Of a stretch of DNA of 64,000 nucleotides, positions 44,526-56,911 are shown piece after piece (within the stretch, counting starts at the first letter, position 1; the number at the start of each line of letters is the position of its first letter). The notes under the pieces are model-generated. The model did no database searches. It worked only from the letters and a program-made list of their open reading frames with translations, and had not been told where the DNA came from. This stretch comes from Allium sativum (lineage: Eukaryota; Streptophyta; Magnoliopsida; Asparagales; Amaryllidaceae). The DNA is taken from assembly GCA_030737875.1 (NCBI GenBank), contig CM060909.1:34585159-34649158 (forward strand), given 5' to 3'. The translations under genes and the position numbers were made by a program.

Positions 44526-46153
44526 AAATCCAAATTGACGGGAAAGGGAACTAAGTAGTAAACCTTAGAAAACAACGATTCTGGAAACTAAGTGGTAAAT
44601 CTTAGTTAGTAAAACTAAATAGTAATTGTTAGTATAACAAGGGAAGGAGCGAATGTCCGTCTGAGTAGAAAGAAGGCTCCAACGAAATGGGGTTACGAAG
44701 CCCGAGGCTTCGAGGGGACGTGAGGGTACTCTTGGTATCCCTCTGTGAGGCTGCAGATGATCCTCCTGGGCCCACAGAGGTTAAGATCTGCGTAGAAGAA
44801 CCAGGGGTATGCCTTGGTTGCAATACATGGCAACCTAAAGACCAGGTTAGACCGGCGTGATTCGGCGAGAAAACGGTAGCCCTGTGATAGCAACTCGTCG
44901 TCTACCATCCATCTTGAGTCAATCGAGATACGTGAAGCGGAAAGGCGGAGAACTCCAAATGACCATATACTTGCTATCTAGTTATGGGTGAGGATGACCA
45001 TAGGATAGTAGGGCACCGAGGGCCTGCGTATAGTTCTCATTTTTCAAGGTGTGCCTTTCATTAGTTGAGGGAAGGGTCAAGTGGGACCATAGCCATAGGA
45101 ATAAAAACAGACCTTAGCATCTGCATCGGCAGATATCTGAAAGTTCCCGACCGAGTTCTGTATTCTTTGACTTGCCCTGACACAGGACTCGAACTGCACA
45201 TTACAGGACATGTGCATCTAGACAAGCGATAACGGTTCGCGATACATGCGTGGGGAAGTATAGGAACATATACCACTCTAGGTAATGTGTCCTAGACTTG
45301 GGGGCATCGATTGGACTAGGGGGCATAAACCCTGAATCTGAGAAGCGTTCAGCAGACAGCGTAAACTCTAGTTGAATCTAGAAAGCACTTGATAGAAAAC
45401 CCTAGATTAAATCTAGGTAACAAATAATAAATGTATGCCTGAAGGCGATGGAAAATACAGGGATTGGGATCACGTTATCGTTATTAGTTGCGACATTAGT
45501 TAGGTGGTGCAGAGATATAGGAATCAGTATAACAAGGAAATAGCGAAGCGGGGAAGTATTAGAGCGAAGCGGCGAAAGTATTAGAGTATATCCAGTTTAT
45601 CTTATCTTAGCATATCTCGTGATAATCTTGTCTAATCTTGCCAACCCTATCATCATGGTGTTATCTTGTATTCAGTTAATTCATGTCGTTTTGTTTTTCC
45701 ATGTTCATATGCTAGAAGTTACTGAACTTACTCAGGCTTTATGTCTGACTCTGTTTTTCTTTCGTCTTCTTTTCTTCCGTCCCCCCCCCCCCCCCCAGGT
45801 AGTAAAGGAGGGAATAGTATAGCTCAGGTTAATTTGGACTGTCACTCTTTCCCCAGCTTGAAGATTTGCCGAAGTTTTACTTGGATCCTCTTTTCAGATG
45901 TTGTGGCTGGCTCTTGCTAAAATTGGGGAATATAAATGTTGTTTTATGCTTCTTTATTTTGTAAGACAGATGATACTCTGATATTGTAAAGAAATCATTG
46001 TACAAACTATTTTATCAATAAAGCAAAGTTTTATTTTCCGCTGTTTAATTTCTGTCTGTCTTGTAATTTATCTGCATCTTTTACCCAAAATGCTCCACAG
46101 AATTTAGTGCATTCCCTTTGTGAGTGACACTAACGGACGTGGGGTGTTACACG

Positions 46154-46165
46154 TGGTGTCAGAGC
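46154..46165 (+). other. Primer-binding site of element C
   Basis: TGGTGTCAGAGC lies 2 nt after the LTR end, one transition from the usual tRNA-Met complement. Confidence 0.75.
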
Positions 46166-47852
46166 TGAAGGTTACCAGATCAGATAAAAGATTTGAAAAA
46201 TTATTTTCAAACGGTTTTAAAAGAAGCATTTTCAAGAGAAAAGATTTGTTTTAAAGGCATATTCCCCAAAGTCATACGCATTATCTTCTCTTCCTCTGTT
46301 TGAATTCTTGTTTCCTTCTTTCTTGAGTCTCTGGGGCTCCTGGCTTTCTGGGAGGTAACCTCATCGAAGGGCGAAGTCGTGCCTGGCTTCCATCCATAAC
46401 CATAGTTGTTTCACCTACGACCAGTTTTCTTTCAAGCTTTGTAGGGTTTTCTGTAAGATGGAGGCAGCTTTCAATAGGTTTATCAACATGATTACACACG
46501 GAGGAGGATGAGGAGTTTGGCTAAGGATCACAACCCAAGGTTGGGGAATTCATGAATGTAGATTTAGCACACGAAGGAGGAAGAAATTATAAAACCTAAG
46601 ACAAGAGGAAGTATCTTTACTAGGGTATGATAGGGCATATATTTAAGGACAAGGGCAAGAACGAGGACGATATTTTCAGAAGGATAAGTACATGCTTTCG
46701 CCACCAAGCGTACCTTGGAGAAAGGTAGTCCGGTTGGAAAAGTCTAGTTTTCTGTTCGTACTATTTCCTTAGGTTCTAGCGCTTCTCGTTTGTTCATATC
46801 CACTTCCATAGTTGAGTCTCTGCACCATAGTACTTGTATAGTAGAAAGATCCCACTAGAGTCTCAAATCCAATTGGTGGTCCGACCATTTTATTCTTGGT
46901 TAGTAGGGATTTGAGAATAGCTATCGAGTTTGCTTAATCATCTCACGTAGATCGTCTAAATTCGGAGGAGATATTCATTGCGTGCTTGTCTGATATTGGT
47001 TTAGGCCTTTGGGGCTTGTACTTGAGGAATTTCGAGTTCGGTTTAGATGGTTTGCGTGAGAGATGAATAGTTGTGCAGGCACTCCAAAGAGCACATAGTG
47101 ACCTTTCGACTCTTATAGTTATGGCATGGCGGATAAGAGGGAAACCTCTAATCATCTTAGTACATATACTTGGTACCGTGATTGACATCTGTTTATTTTG
47201 GAAAAGGGAGGTCAGAAACTTCACAATCGTGAAGTTAAATTAGTTAAGATACAGTGGAGTAAAGCTCAAGAAGGCTAGATACTAGCATCATACCCTTTTC
47301 CTTAAGGGTGCGTCCTTGATTTCTTTGTTTAGGAGCTTTACGCATAATTGTTTCTCTCTTTCCAAAGTATATCCTCTAGGTCGTATCTGTGATCCTTAGG
47401 CAGGAACCAATGGATGTAAACATGTATATGAAACATGTTATGGTTGATGGTTGCAAATGGTTGCTTGTGGATGCATATGCATACGTATTAGGCACTAGAT
47501 CAGTTCAGACGCTTTCATATTGCATTTACAGATATGTATTTGTTTGTAAATTGAACTTGATATGTTATCATATGGGTGTTGCATATGGATGAATGGCCGT
47601 GCACGCATATAGTATTTACATAACTAGGGATGCCTGCATACATGGTTGGACGCATGGCACTGACAAGACTCGCATTAAGGAGGTCGACTGAATCAGTAGA
47701 CCGCCTGATTTTACAGTAGATAAAGACATATACACACACTATGCATATGAACATGAAAGCATTAGAAATCTTTTAAGGACAATGGATGCCTGTGAGTGAA
47801 TGGTTGAGTAGATGGGTGATTGGATGGTAGGACACATTCTTCCTAACTTGAA
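46166..47852 (+). pseudogene. Internal region of element C with gypsy gag-pol remnants
   Basis: Only 1.7 kb, with stops in all frames. Two remnants can be read. At about 46772-46830 a stretch GSSASRLFIST matches the residues after the active-site Asp of gypsy proteases (compare GASSSFISS in the Tekay-like element); the Asp itself is not visible. At 47228-47275 REVKLVKIQWSKAQE matches the chromodomain stretch KAVKLVKVQWSED near the end of that element's Pol. Reverse transcriptase, RNase H and integrase are gone. I infer a deletion derivative of a Tekay-like chromovirus, now non-autonomous. Confidence 0.6.
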
Positions 47853-47888
47853 GATTTCGGGGACGAAATCCTTTTAAGTGGGGGAGAA
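47853..47888 (+). other. Pre-PPT hairpin and polypurine tract of element C
   Basis: GATTTCG/CGAAATC (47853-47859 and 47864-47870) closes GGGA. Eighteen nucleotides ending AAGTGGGGGAGAA lead to the 3' LTR. The outermost pair is G-C where the Tekay-like element has A-T. Confidence 0.88.
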
Positions 47889-49928
47889 TGTAACACCCCA
47901 TAATTCTGCAACACTAGGATTCACAAATCAAGGAAAAATTAAATTTTAAAATCAAAGTCAAGGGAAACGGGCTGCGCCATTGCGTTCGTCTCGGAATTAT
48001 GCATGAAAACGAGTCCGAGTTTGCGTAAATCGGAGTCCGTATGAGGAAGATATGGCCTCAGGAAGATCCAGCGAAGTTCAGATTTCAAAACTGGTCGAGT
48101 TCGAAATTCAAAAACAGACCCAGATTGGGTAGGGCGGGAATTTTCCCGCCCAAGGCACCCAGGTCGACTGGGTAGTCGACCTGGGGCACCCAGGTCGACT
48201 GGGTAGTCGACCTGGGTCACCCAGGTCGACTGGGTAGTCGACCTGGGGGTCGGCCCCCCCTGCTTTTTCCTTTTTTCTGCACCTGGTTCGTTCTTCTGTA
48301 TTCGGACGCCATCCTGACCAGATTTGTTGACTTCTACACTATATAAACAGCCCTAGTCTCCTTCTCTATTCACAATTCTTTTCTATCCTTATGCTGCCTC
48401 TGAGAAAATATATAAATAAGTAATATATAAAATAAATCAAGACGAGGAATTGCTGCTCAAGTTGTCAAGAGGAGGTTCGAATCAAGATTAAGGCTTCAAA
48501 ATGAGAATCAAAGGCTAACGTCGCACGAATCATAGCAACGCCATCTTTCTTTTCTAATCTGAATCTCTGTAAGTTAGTTATTTTTAGATTTGAACGTTTC
48601 TCTCTGTTCGTGACATGAAATTAAAGGAATAAAAGAATATGCCAAATCTTTCTATTCGAACCTGTGCCTATATCTTTGGACCTAATTAAGAACTGTTATG
48701 ATTCGATGATCAATTAGGCATTGCCTAAGACTATGAACATTGCCTATGACTATGACATTGCCTATGACTATGAATATTGCCTATGACTATGGACATTGCC
48801 TATGACTACGAACATTGCCTATGACTGTGACTGTGACTATGAGGATTATTTGCTTGACTAAACCTATGCCTTTGATTAGAAAACATAAATGATTGCCTAT
48901 GACATAACAAGGACATCTGTGATTAAACACCTGCGATTCATGACTAGGGAAGTGTTGCTTAAGTTTTGTGACTATGAAATTGGGTCTAAACCCGATCATC
49001 TATTCTGTCTATTCTTGGTTTTAGACCTTGGGAATTTACCTATTAAGTTAGGTCTACCCATGTTCTTGAACCGACGTCTCTATTCTGTCTATTCTTGGTT
49101 TTCTTTGGTTTTAGACCTTGGGAATTTACCTATTAAGTTAGGTCTACCCATGTTCTTGAACCGACGTTGTTATTCAACCCTTTTTATTCCAGTTAGTATG
49201 TCTATCTTTTGCATAGCATCCTTGGTTCATTCCCTATTTTCTACGAACCTAACTTTATTTATAATCTAGACTGAATCACGATTATACGAACGGTGGGAAT
49301 GCGGTTTGGGCAAAATATGAAATTTACTAAAAACGTAGTTTAACTTGGAAATTGGCATAAATTGGGAACATGTATTATGGCATGTTCATAGAAATGCAAA
49401 TTGGATAAATTCGGCATGAATTATAAGATGTGTAATTTGAATCTAGTATTGACGTGTAAATCTAGCATTTACATGAATAGTGAACTAGAGTAATAAGTCT
49501 AAAATTAGAATGTTGAATCGGAATTGGATTTTCTAATTTGGCACGGTAAGTATATTGGCATAAATGTGAAATTGGCCATAATTGGGAGTAATTGGCAGGT
49601 TTAGCAAAATCATGGTTAGTGACACTTAATTTGGTATAGTCCACATACCAAAAAAGCATAAATATGATTTAGAAGGGGAAATGGGCCATAAGAATGAATG
49701 TAGACAATTTACATTAAAAGAGTAATTAGGAAATAAGTAAATTAAAAATAATTTACTTATAGAATTTGGCCTGAATGAGGAAATATAAATTTATACAAAA
49801 GAAAGGTTTATTTATGACATCTCATTTTATAATACATATACCAGAAAGTTATAGGGTGACAGAGAGGATAGTGTCTAGGCTTGGGTTTGGAAAATACAAG
49901 TTTCCTGCTCTCCCTGGCTATCCCTAAC
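47889..49928 (+). mobile_element. 3' LTR of element C, interrupted by element II
   Basis: Parallels 41586-43560 closely (TGTAACACCCCATAATTCTGC versus ...CGTAATTCTAC) and stops at ...GCTATCCCTAAC, where element II begins. In the 5' LTR the sequence runs on as TGATCCGACGAACGGG (43556 onward). The remainder must lie beyond the window. Confidence 0.85.
48132..48247. promoter_or_regulatory. E2F-like palindrome and three 28-bp palindromes in the 3' LTR
   Basis: GGGCGGGAA/TTCCCGCCC (48132-48151) contains the E2F-type TTTCCCGC (48142-48149). Three perfect palindromes with arms CCCAGGTCGACT/AGTCGACCTGGG follow at 48158-48185, 48189-48216 and 48220-48247, period 31 bp. TATATAA is at 48340-48346. Confidence 0.75.
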
Positions 49929-50905
49929 TATAATAACCCGGAAATTCTGAGCCAGTTTAAAATTTTTGTTTTGGCAACTTCGATGAAGTTTGAACATTTA
50001 AAATAGATTATTTTAAATAATATCGACGATAAATTTATTTTGAATATAATTCGAACGTATATATTATATACGTCGTCGTTAGAATATAAATAATTATATA
50101 TAATTATAATAGAATAGAAAATGGCGCGGTAGTTCGATAATTCGATTTCAAACTTCAATTGAATGTACCGGATGCAAAACAATCTGGATTTTAGTGAAAC
50201 CAAAAATAATAGGATCTATTTGTGAATATCTTTCCAACAAATCCGAAAAATTGAAATTTCATAGCGGGAATCAAAAGATATGTCCAGTTGAAAATTCTGA
50301 ATAGTCGCTATGGAATTCAGGCCCTTAAAAATAGACATTTTGCAAACGACCTCGGATTTCGACGAAACCACTTTTGTTGGACCCGCAGTGTCAAATTATT
50401 GCTAGGTTTCAAATTTCATAATTTTTCGAATCAATATGTGAGCGTGGCAAAAGAAAATGTGTTTGACCAGATTCAGTTGATTTTAATCGACTGGAAAATG
50501 GCCATATTTCTAACGGTCTCAGAATTCGACGAAACTAGTTTTGTTAGGACCGTATCGTCAATACGAAGCTAGAAAATATTTTTCTGGGATTTATAAAGTT
50601 AGTATGTGACCCTGGTAAATTGAAACGCGCGTTCAAATTCAATATATAGAAGTATATGTTGATTTTGGGGAAACTGATTGTAACAGCCGAATCAGCTGAC
50701 GATACATATCCCATTGTGTTCGGAATGGGGGTAAAACGCTATGGACGACAGGCGGTGGGCCTCGTTTTGAGGTCGAAAATAAGTTGCTTTTTGGGTGGAA
50801 AAATAAAATAATTAAATAATAAATCCATCTCTCTATATTCTTTCTGCCCCCCCTATTCTTCATTTTTGTTCATTCAAAATAAAAAAAATAAAAAAAAAGG
50901 AAAAG

Positions 50906-51286
50906 GAGAGAGAGCGGGCGGGGGGGGGGGGCGCCGCCGCCTCCATCGCGCCCCCCCTGGTGTTCGCCGCCCCCTAGGGCCACCGCCCTCCATCCCCTTC
51001 TCCCCGCGCCTGCTTCTCCTCCCCTCTCTTCTTTCTCCCTCCAGCCGACAATCGAACCCCCCCCCCCCATTTCGAGTACCACTGCAAGCCCTCCCCCATC
51101 GACTGGAATCCGCCGCTGCCAGCAAAGAGGGGACCGCCTCCGACCTGCTTTGGGTCTGCCGCCACCATCAGAAGTCGTGCACCAGCAGGCGCAGCACCAC
51201 CCTCCGAAGACTGCTGCAAACCCCCCCCCCTCCCCTGCTCGATTTCTGCGAAGAACCCCTCCTCTCCGTTCGAAAACCATGTAAGT
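50906..51286 (+). promoter_or_regulatory. Putative leader exon with splice donor, element II LTR 1
   Basis: A GA-rich then strongly C-rich block ends at CCATGTAAGT (donor GTAAGT 51281-51286), in the same LTR position as in element I. It has long open frames on both strands with Pro/Arg/Gly-rich translations; frame shifts caused by length-variable G and C runs between the two LTRs argue against coding. The LTR 2 copy spans about 58915-59308. Confidence 0.35.
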
Positions 51287-51899
51287 TTTAAATTTAAGTT
51301 TTATTTATTTTTCTTAAGTTAAAAACTGAATTTTATTCGATACGAAAATTAGAGATAGGATTTTATTCGATAGGAAAGTTAAAAATATAATTTTTATCAT
51401 ATGTAAATGTTGAAAATATAATTTTCATATTATATAGATAATAAAATATAATCTTTTATATTGTAGAAGGATAAAAATATGATTTTTACATCATAGAAGT
51501 GTTAAAAATTGGATCTTTATATGTATAGTGAATAAAAAATATGACCTTTATATAGTAGAAGATATAAAAATACTATTTTTATGTTAGTAGTGTTTAGAAA
51601 AGATTAGATTTTTAAAATAGAAAAGATAAGATTTTTTAAAATAGAAAAGATTAGATTTTTAAAATAGAAAAGATTAGATTTTTAATCTAGTAAAGAAACG
51701 ATTTTTAATTATATAAAAATATAATTTTTATATAGGTAAGATAGTAAAAATATCATCTTTATAGATATAGCGAAATAAAAATGTGATTTTTATAGTGATG
51801 AATGAAAAGGCGAAATCTTTTTATAGAGAGTGGCGTGATAAAAATATAATCTTTATTCTATGAACATCGATGTAAAAATAGGATTTTTATCTATATAAC

Positions 51900-52205
51900 A
51901 GCGAAGTAAAAATTCGATTTTTATATATTGAATAGCGAAGTAAAACTAGGATTTTTATATATTGAATAGCGAAGTAAAAAATTCGATTTTTATATATTGA
52001 ATAGCGAAGTAAAAATTCGATTTTTATATATTGAATAGCAAAGTAAAAATAGGATTTTTATATATTGAATAGCGAAGTAAAAATTCGATTTTTATATATT
52101 GAATAGCGAAGTAAAAATTCGATTTTTATACATTGAATAGCGAAGTAAAAATTCAATTTTTATATATTGTATAGCGAAGTAAAAATTCGATTTTTACATA
52201 TGTAG
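51900..52205. repeat. 34-bp minisatellite (GAATAGCGAAGTAAAAATTC)
   Basis: About nine units of about 34 bp with two variants (AAATTCGATTTTT and AAATAGGATTTTT). The LTR 2 array at about 59940-60200 has a different variant order. A shorter repeat of about 23 bp (GATTAGATTTTTAAAATAGA) lies at 51600-51690 and 59625-59730. Confidence 0.85.
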
Positions 52206-52290
52206 AGAATACGGGCAACGAAGGTGACAAAAAGGTGAGAACGACGAAGATTTCTATCAATGAAGTGTCGTGGAATTGGATTAGCTATCT

Positions 52291-52397
52291 GTGAGAACTT
52301 CTCACTCAAAATCTCTTTTTCTAGTTGTATATATATACTAGGATGCAGACGGTGTTTAGTAGCACCCGACACCCGTCATCCACAGACCATGGATGGC
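52291..52397 (+). other. Triple-hairpin module, element II LTR 1
   Basis: GTGAG/CTCAC (52291-52305), GGTGTT-tagt-AGCACC (52351-52366, one G-U pair) and GTCATCCA...TGGATGGC (52375-52397). LTR 2 copies: 60299-60313, 60359-60374 (GGTGTT/AACACC, fully paired) and 60383-60405. Confidence 0.7.
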
Positions 52398-53380
52398 TTG
52401 TTTGTTTGATTGATGTGTTGTGAAAATTGTTTGTGATGTTGATGTGAAATAGATAATAAAATATATTCATAGGTTGAATAAAATAATTTGGTCGTTAAAA
52501 ATATAATTTTTAACGTGAATGTGAATAAATAAATATTCATTTACAAATCAGCCGATTTGTTTATGTACACCTATTTGAAGGACATTGATTGGGACGATAA
52601 ATTTTACACATCGCCCAACTGCACAAATAAAATCTGTGTTTGATTGTTTGAAACCCCACACGAGTATTGGGATAAAATACGACATACACTAATCCCAATA
52701 ATTAGTTGTTTGTCGATCGATGGATTGACAGGTTGTTATAAGCGTTAGATATCTATATTTGATGCTTATACAGTGTAGTGCACTTTGGATGATGGTTGAT
52801 TATTTATCGTTGCTATTATATACATGTGTTGTATGGAATCCATATAGTTAACGCTATATGGTGATTGATTGGGCCTCATTCCAATTTAGAAGATAAAGAA
52901 TATTATAAAATAAAGGTTCATGTGTTGACAGTACTCATCCGTTGAGATTAGTCATGTGTCGAACGAAATATTTTAACAATAAAATTTACATCTTTATCAT
53001 ATATAAAATTAGAAACTAACTGGAAAATAGATAAGATGAGTGGTCTCCTGGATATTAATCTGATGTTGGTTTCGGCCTTCGGGGTTAATATTCAGGGAAT
53101 CGTTCTCTTACTAATTTACGGTTGGAGTCTGATTTAAATCAAACGATAGATACCATAATTTTTATAAAATATATTGAATAACGAAAATAGTCACATGTGG
53201 ACAGTACTCATCCGTTGAGATTAGTCATGTGTTGACAAAAATATAGATTCACGTATTGAATGGAATAAATATTCAATTGTTGAATGGAATAATGGAATTA
53301 TTGAAATATATAAAGCCGTGTTGATTAGAGATGCGCCATTTTGACGCGAACGATATTTATATCGATTATGTTCGTTTTTA

Positions 53381-53985
53381 CAATTTGAATTGAATCGAAT
53401 AGAAAACCAATTTGAATTGAATCAAATAGAAAACCAATTTGAATTGAATCGAATAGAAAACCAATTTGAATTGAATTGAACAGAAAACCAATTTGAATTG
53501 AATCGAATAGAAAACCAATTTGAATTGAATTGAATAGAAAACCAATTTGAATTGAATCGAATAGAAAACCAATTCGAATTGAATTGAATAGAAAACCAAA
53601 ATGAATTTGATTTGAATAGAAAACGAATTTGAATTGAATTGAATAGAAATTGAATTTGAACAGAATAGAAAATGAATTTGAACAGAATAGAAAATGAATT
53701 TGATTTGAATAGCAAATGAATTGAATTTGATTTGAATAGAAAATGTATTGAATTTGAACAGAATAGAAAATGAATTTGATTAGAATAGAAAATGAATTGA
53801 ATTTGAATAGAAAACGAATTTGAATTGAATTGACTAGAAAACGAATTGAATTTGAATTGAATAGGAAAACGAATTTGATTTGAATTGAAAAGAAAACGAA
53901 TTCGAATTGAATTGAAAAGAAAATGAATTCAAATTGAATTGAATTGAAAAGAAAATGAATTCGAATCGAATTAAAATCGATTTGA
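53381..53985. repeat. 27-bp minisatellite (TTGAATTGAATCGAATAGAA)
   Basis: Eight or so clean 27-bp units (AAACCAATTTGAATTGAAT type, TCGAAT and TTGAAT versions often alternating) pass into degenerate ones up to about 53985. Because 27 is a multiple of three the minus strand stays open for 254 codons, giving Phe/Ile/Ser/Gln repeats; I do not regard it as a gene. LTR 2 has about six clean units at 61390-61555 and a degenerate tail. Confidence 0.85.
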
Positions 53986-56911
53986 ATTGAAATCAAATAG
54001 AACTGAAAGTAAAAAGGATTTATAATAGAAAATTCAATTTTGATTTGAATTTGAAATAAAGGTTGAAATTGTTTTTGAAACGAGTTCAAAACTATATATA
54101 AAATTCGTTTTAAATAGAAATCGACGAAATATATATTATATATATTATATATATAATATAATGGCCTGAATAGAACGCGCCGCGCCGCGGCAGTTCGTGA
54201 ATTTCAACCATTTATTTCAAACGGACATTACGGGAGATCTGACCGTCGGATTCTCCTAAAACCGGAACCGTTGGGTTCGTATCGAAAAGCGATTTCTAAC
54301 GAATATTAGAAATTTGAAATCTAACGGTTGGATTTGGAGATACGTCCAAATCAAATTTGGAAAAGGTCGCTATAAGTGCAGTTCGATGGCCGTTGTTAGA
54401 AATCGACTGTACGGGCCTTGATAAAATTATTAAAATTAGTAATAATTTGTGTAAAATCATAAGAAATGATTTGGGAAAAATTGGGATGAAAAACTCCATA
54501 TTTGAAAAGATAAAAATAGATTTTTATCGAAATGAACTAGTTTTGAACTGAAATTAAAACCCATTTATTTTTAAATAAATAAATTGGATTTGAAATGGGT
54601 TTAAATAGAATTGATTCATGGGTTTATCATGAACTGTGTTTTGAATAACACTAGTTCTTTAACCCAAAAAAAAATAGAATGTGATTTGGGTTTATCGTGA
54701 ACTGTGTTTTAAATGACACTAGTTCTTTAACCCAGTAAAAGGAGTTTTAATGAATCTGCAATTAAATTGAGATGTGAATTGATAATTTAAATTATCAAAT
54801 TTGGAAAATGATCGAGAATGGAGTATCACCAGTTTTGCTCCAAAGCGATAGTTAAATCTTTAATTAGATTTGAATGTGAAATGGTAATTAATTTTACCGA
54901 TAACACCATGGTGTTAGATATGGAGTATTACCAGTTTTGCTTCATGGGATGAATAGGTTGGGATTGGGAAATAAATTAAATAATTACTTCGGTGTGGTTC
55001 GCTAATCTCGACTAGTTTGGAAAACCATAATTTGGTTTAATACGACATCCAAAGGAAGATTAAAGGATAAATTTTAAAGAATTTATATTGGATAAAATTA
55101 ATGGGAACCTTTCCCTAAGAATGTGGAATTTAGAAACTAACTGTAGGTTAGTTAAGAAGAATGGTTTCCTGGATATTGATCTGATGTTGGTTTCGGCCTT
55201 CGGGGTTAATATTTGGGAAATTGCTCTCTTACCGATTTACGGTTAGTGGCTAATGAATTGGAATGAGGCGTATGTTGTGTTTGTGTAACATTTGTTTTTA
55301 ATATACACGGGTTGTTCGGAAAGGCCGGGTTTCTACCCATTCTGAATAACCGATTCGACGATAAGTCGAAGACGAAGACGGTGGTTGAAGACCGGAAGTC
55401 TTCACATCGTTTAGGTGATTACTGATGATCTTGATTGTGTTGTACACCCAAGATGAGGGAATCAGTTGGTGGTCGTCCAGACGTACTTGGAGATCGATGG
55501 ATATGCTAGGAAAATGCCTCCGGTTTCGTTCAGACCCAGAACGAACTTGTAAATGGATTGTGTGTCTGACATTGGATTTTATTCTATGTTGATTGATTTC
55601 TATTAAATATACATCTGTTTGGCGGCGGAGAATTTATTCTCTTGCTTAACGCCCTTCTCTGAGACGTACGAGTTTAGAGGTTGTATATCGATGGACATCA
55701 GTCGCATGGCATGAATTGCCTGTGTGGCATGCTGAGTTGCATGGATCAAGGCTTCTGTTGAAAAGCAAAGTCTTGTGGTTGATGATCAAAGCACGGCCTA
55801 CGTGGTAGCTTTGTGTATGACGTGAATTCGCGAGCCTCACACCTCGGTATGAGTTAAAAACGGGATAAGGACTGCAGGGAGAGCACGACGTTTCTTTCTA
55901 GCTTTGGTGGTGTTAGTGACTTACCAGCCCTGACATTTATATACTTTTCACCTATGTGGTTGTTGGATGAGGCGCCTCGATTTTAGGTCTGTAAGGACCG
56001 GGAAACGTGTGTTCAGGAATAACTAATCCTCAAACGTAAGAGAGGACCGGCCCTGAAGCATCCAGGGGTTACCCAGAGTGTGTAGTCCCGAGGCATTTTC
56101 TAGAGTGTCTCGAAGCGGAGAGGAGCTTGCCCCTTGCCTCGACTCCTGACGGAAATCCAATTTCCAATATGAGTATTTCGGTTTTAATTGCAGAACTAGT
56201 ATGGCGACATGATATATGGTACCTATGCCGTCTATGATTTATATTTATGATTGAAATTGTTTTGACACTATACACTTATTATAGTATCAAATGATTTGTT
56301 TTAAAACGTACCAAGCATGTTTGGCTATTATAAGGGAAAACCCTATCCTCCGGCTTGCGTTGCATTGAGTGATGGGACCTGGGTCTTATAATAGCTTCAT
56401 ATTTCAAAAAAGCATTGCGTTGTTTATTCTATGCACTGGTATTCTTGGGAGGAAACCCGTTCCGTGTTACACGGCGTGGTCCCTTGAATTACTCTCTTTT
56501 AAAGTAAAGTTTTAAATAACTGTTTTAGTTCTCACACCAGTCACATGACTGACCTGGAGTTTATTGTTTTAACCTAAACTCGGGGTCCCCTTATTTTCGA
56601 TACGGGCAGCTAGTAGTTTTGGTTTTGCAGATTTATATTCACAGGATCCTGATTTACAGCTAGAACGATGCTCGGAAAGCTCTGTATCCGTGTATCACTT
56701 TCAGTTATGTTTTGTATTATTTTCTGCTGCTATGTAATTTATTGTAATCTCTGATATTTATCGAATGTAATTTATTCAATTATACTCTGTATATTCTTGT
56801 ATCTGATGGAATTGTTGTAATAGCAATGAAATGTTCTTCCGTCTGCGTTCATTTGTGTGTTGTTCTATAGGTAATCCGGGCTTTCCTTCACGGGGAAGTT
56901 ACGGGCTATCA

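Larger units (their letters stand above)
41586..46151 (+). mobile_element. 5' LTR of element C
   Basis: 4566 bp, TGTAACACCCCG...GTGTTACA. It lies before a tRNA-Met type primer site and is matched by the partial 3' LTR from 47889. Contents: E2F-like site and palindrome near 41839-41896, TATATAA at 41982-41988, a 19-bp repeat (42348-42468), an 80-bp duplication (42628-42792), the GGTTAAGT inverted-repeat array (43778-44525), and a run of 16 C at 45781-45796. No coding frame. The rest (44600-46150) shows nothing I can interpret. Confidence 0.85.
49929..56911 (+). mobile_element. Element II, LTR 1 (~7 kb)
   Basis: Starts TATAATAACCCGG, the terminal TG having become TA (LTR 2 has TG), and ends ...GCTATCA before a primer site; the end could also be 56913. 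It is a diverged relative of the element I LTR with the same order: C-rich leader with GTAAGT, minisatellites, triple hairpin, TATA/GC block (about 54125-54200), two hairpins (55310-55404). It lacks the 25-bp array and has its own 34-bp and 27-bp arrays. No coding frame. Confidence 0.85.

Noticed and set aside
50866..51291. Pro/Arg/Gly-rich open frames on both strands of the C-rich LTR block
   Set aside because: They result from base composition, and run-length differences between LTR copies break them.
53325..54089. 254-codon minus-strand frame rich in Phe, Ile, Ser, Gln
   Set aside because: It lies on a 27-bp minisatellite, whose unit length is a multiple of three, so the frame stays open by arithmetic. 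The LTR 2 copy has a frame-shifting indel.
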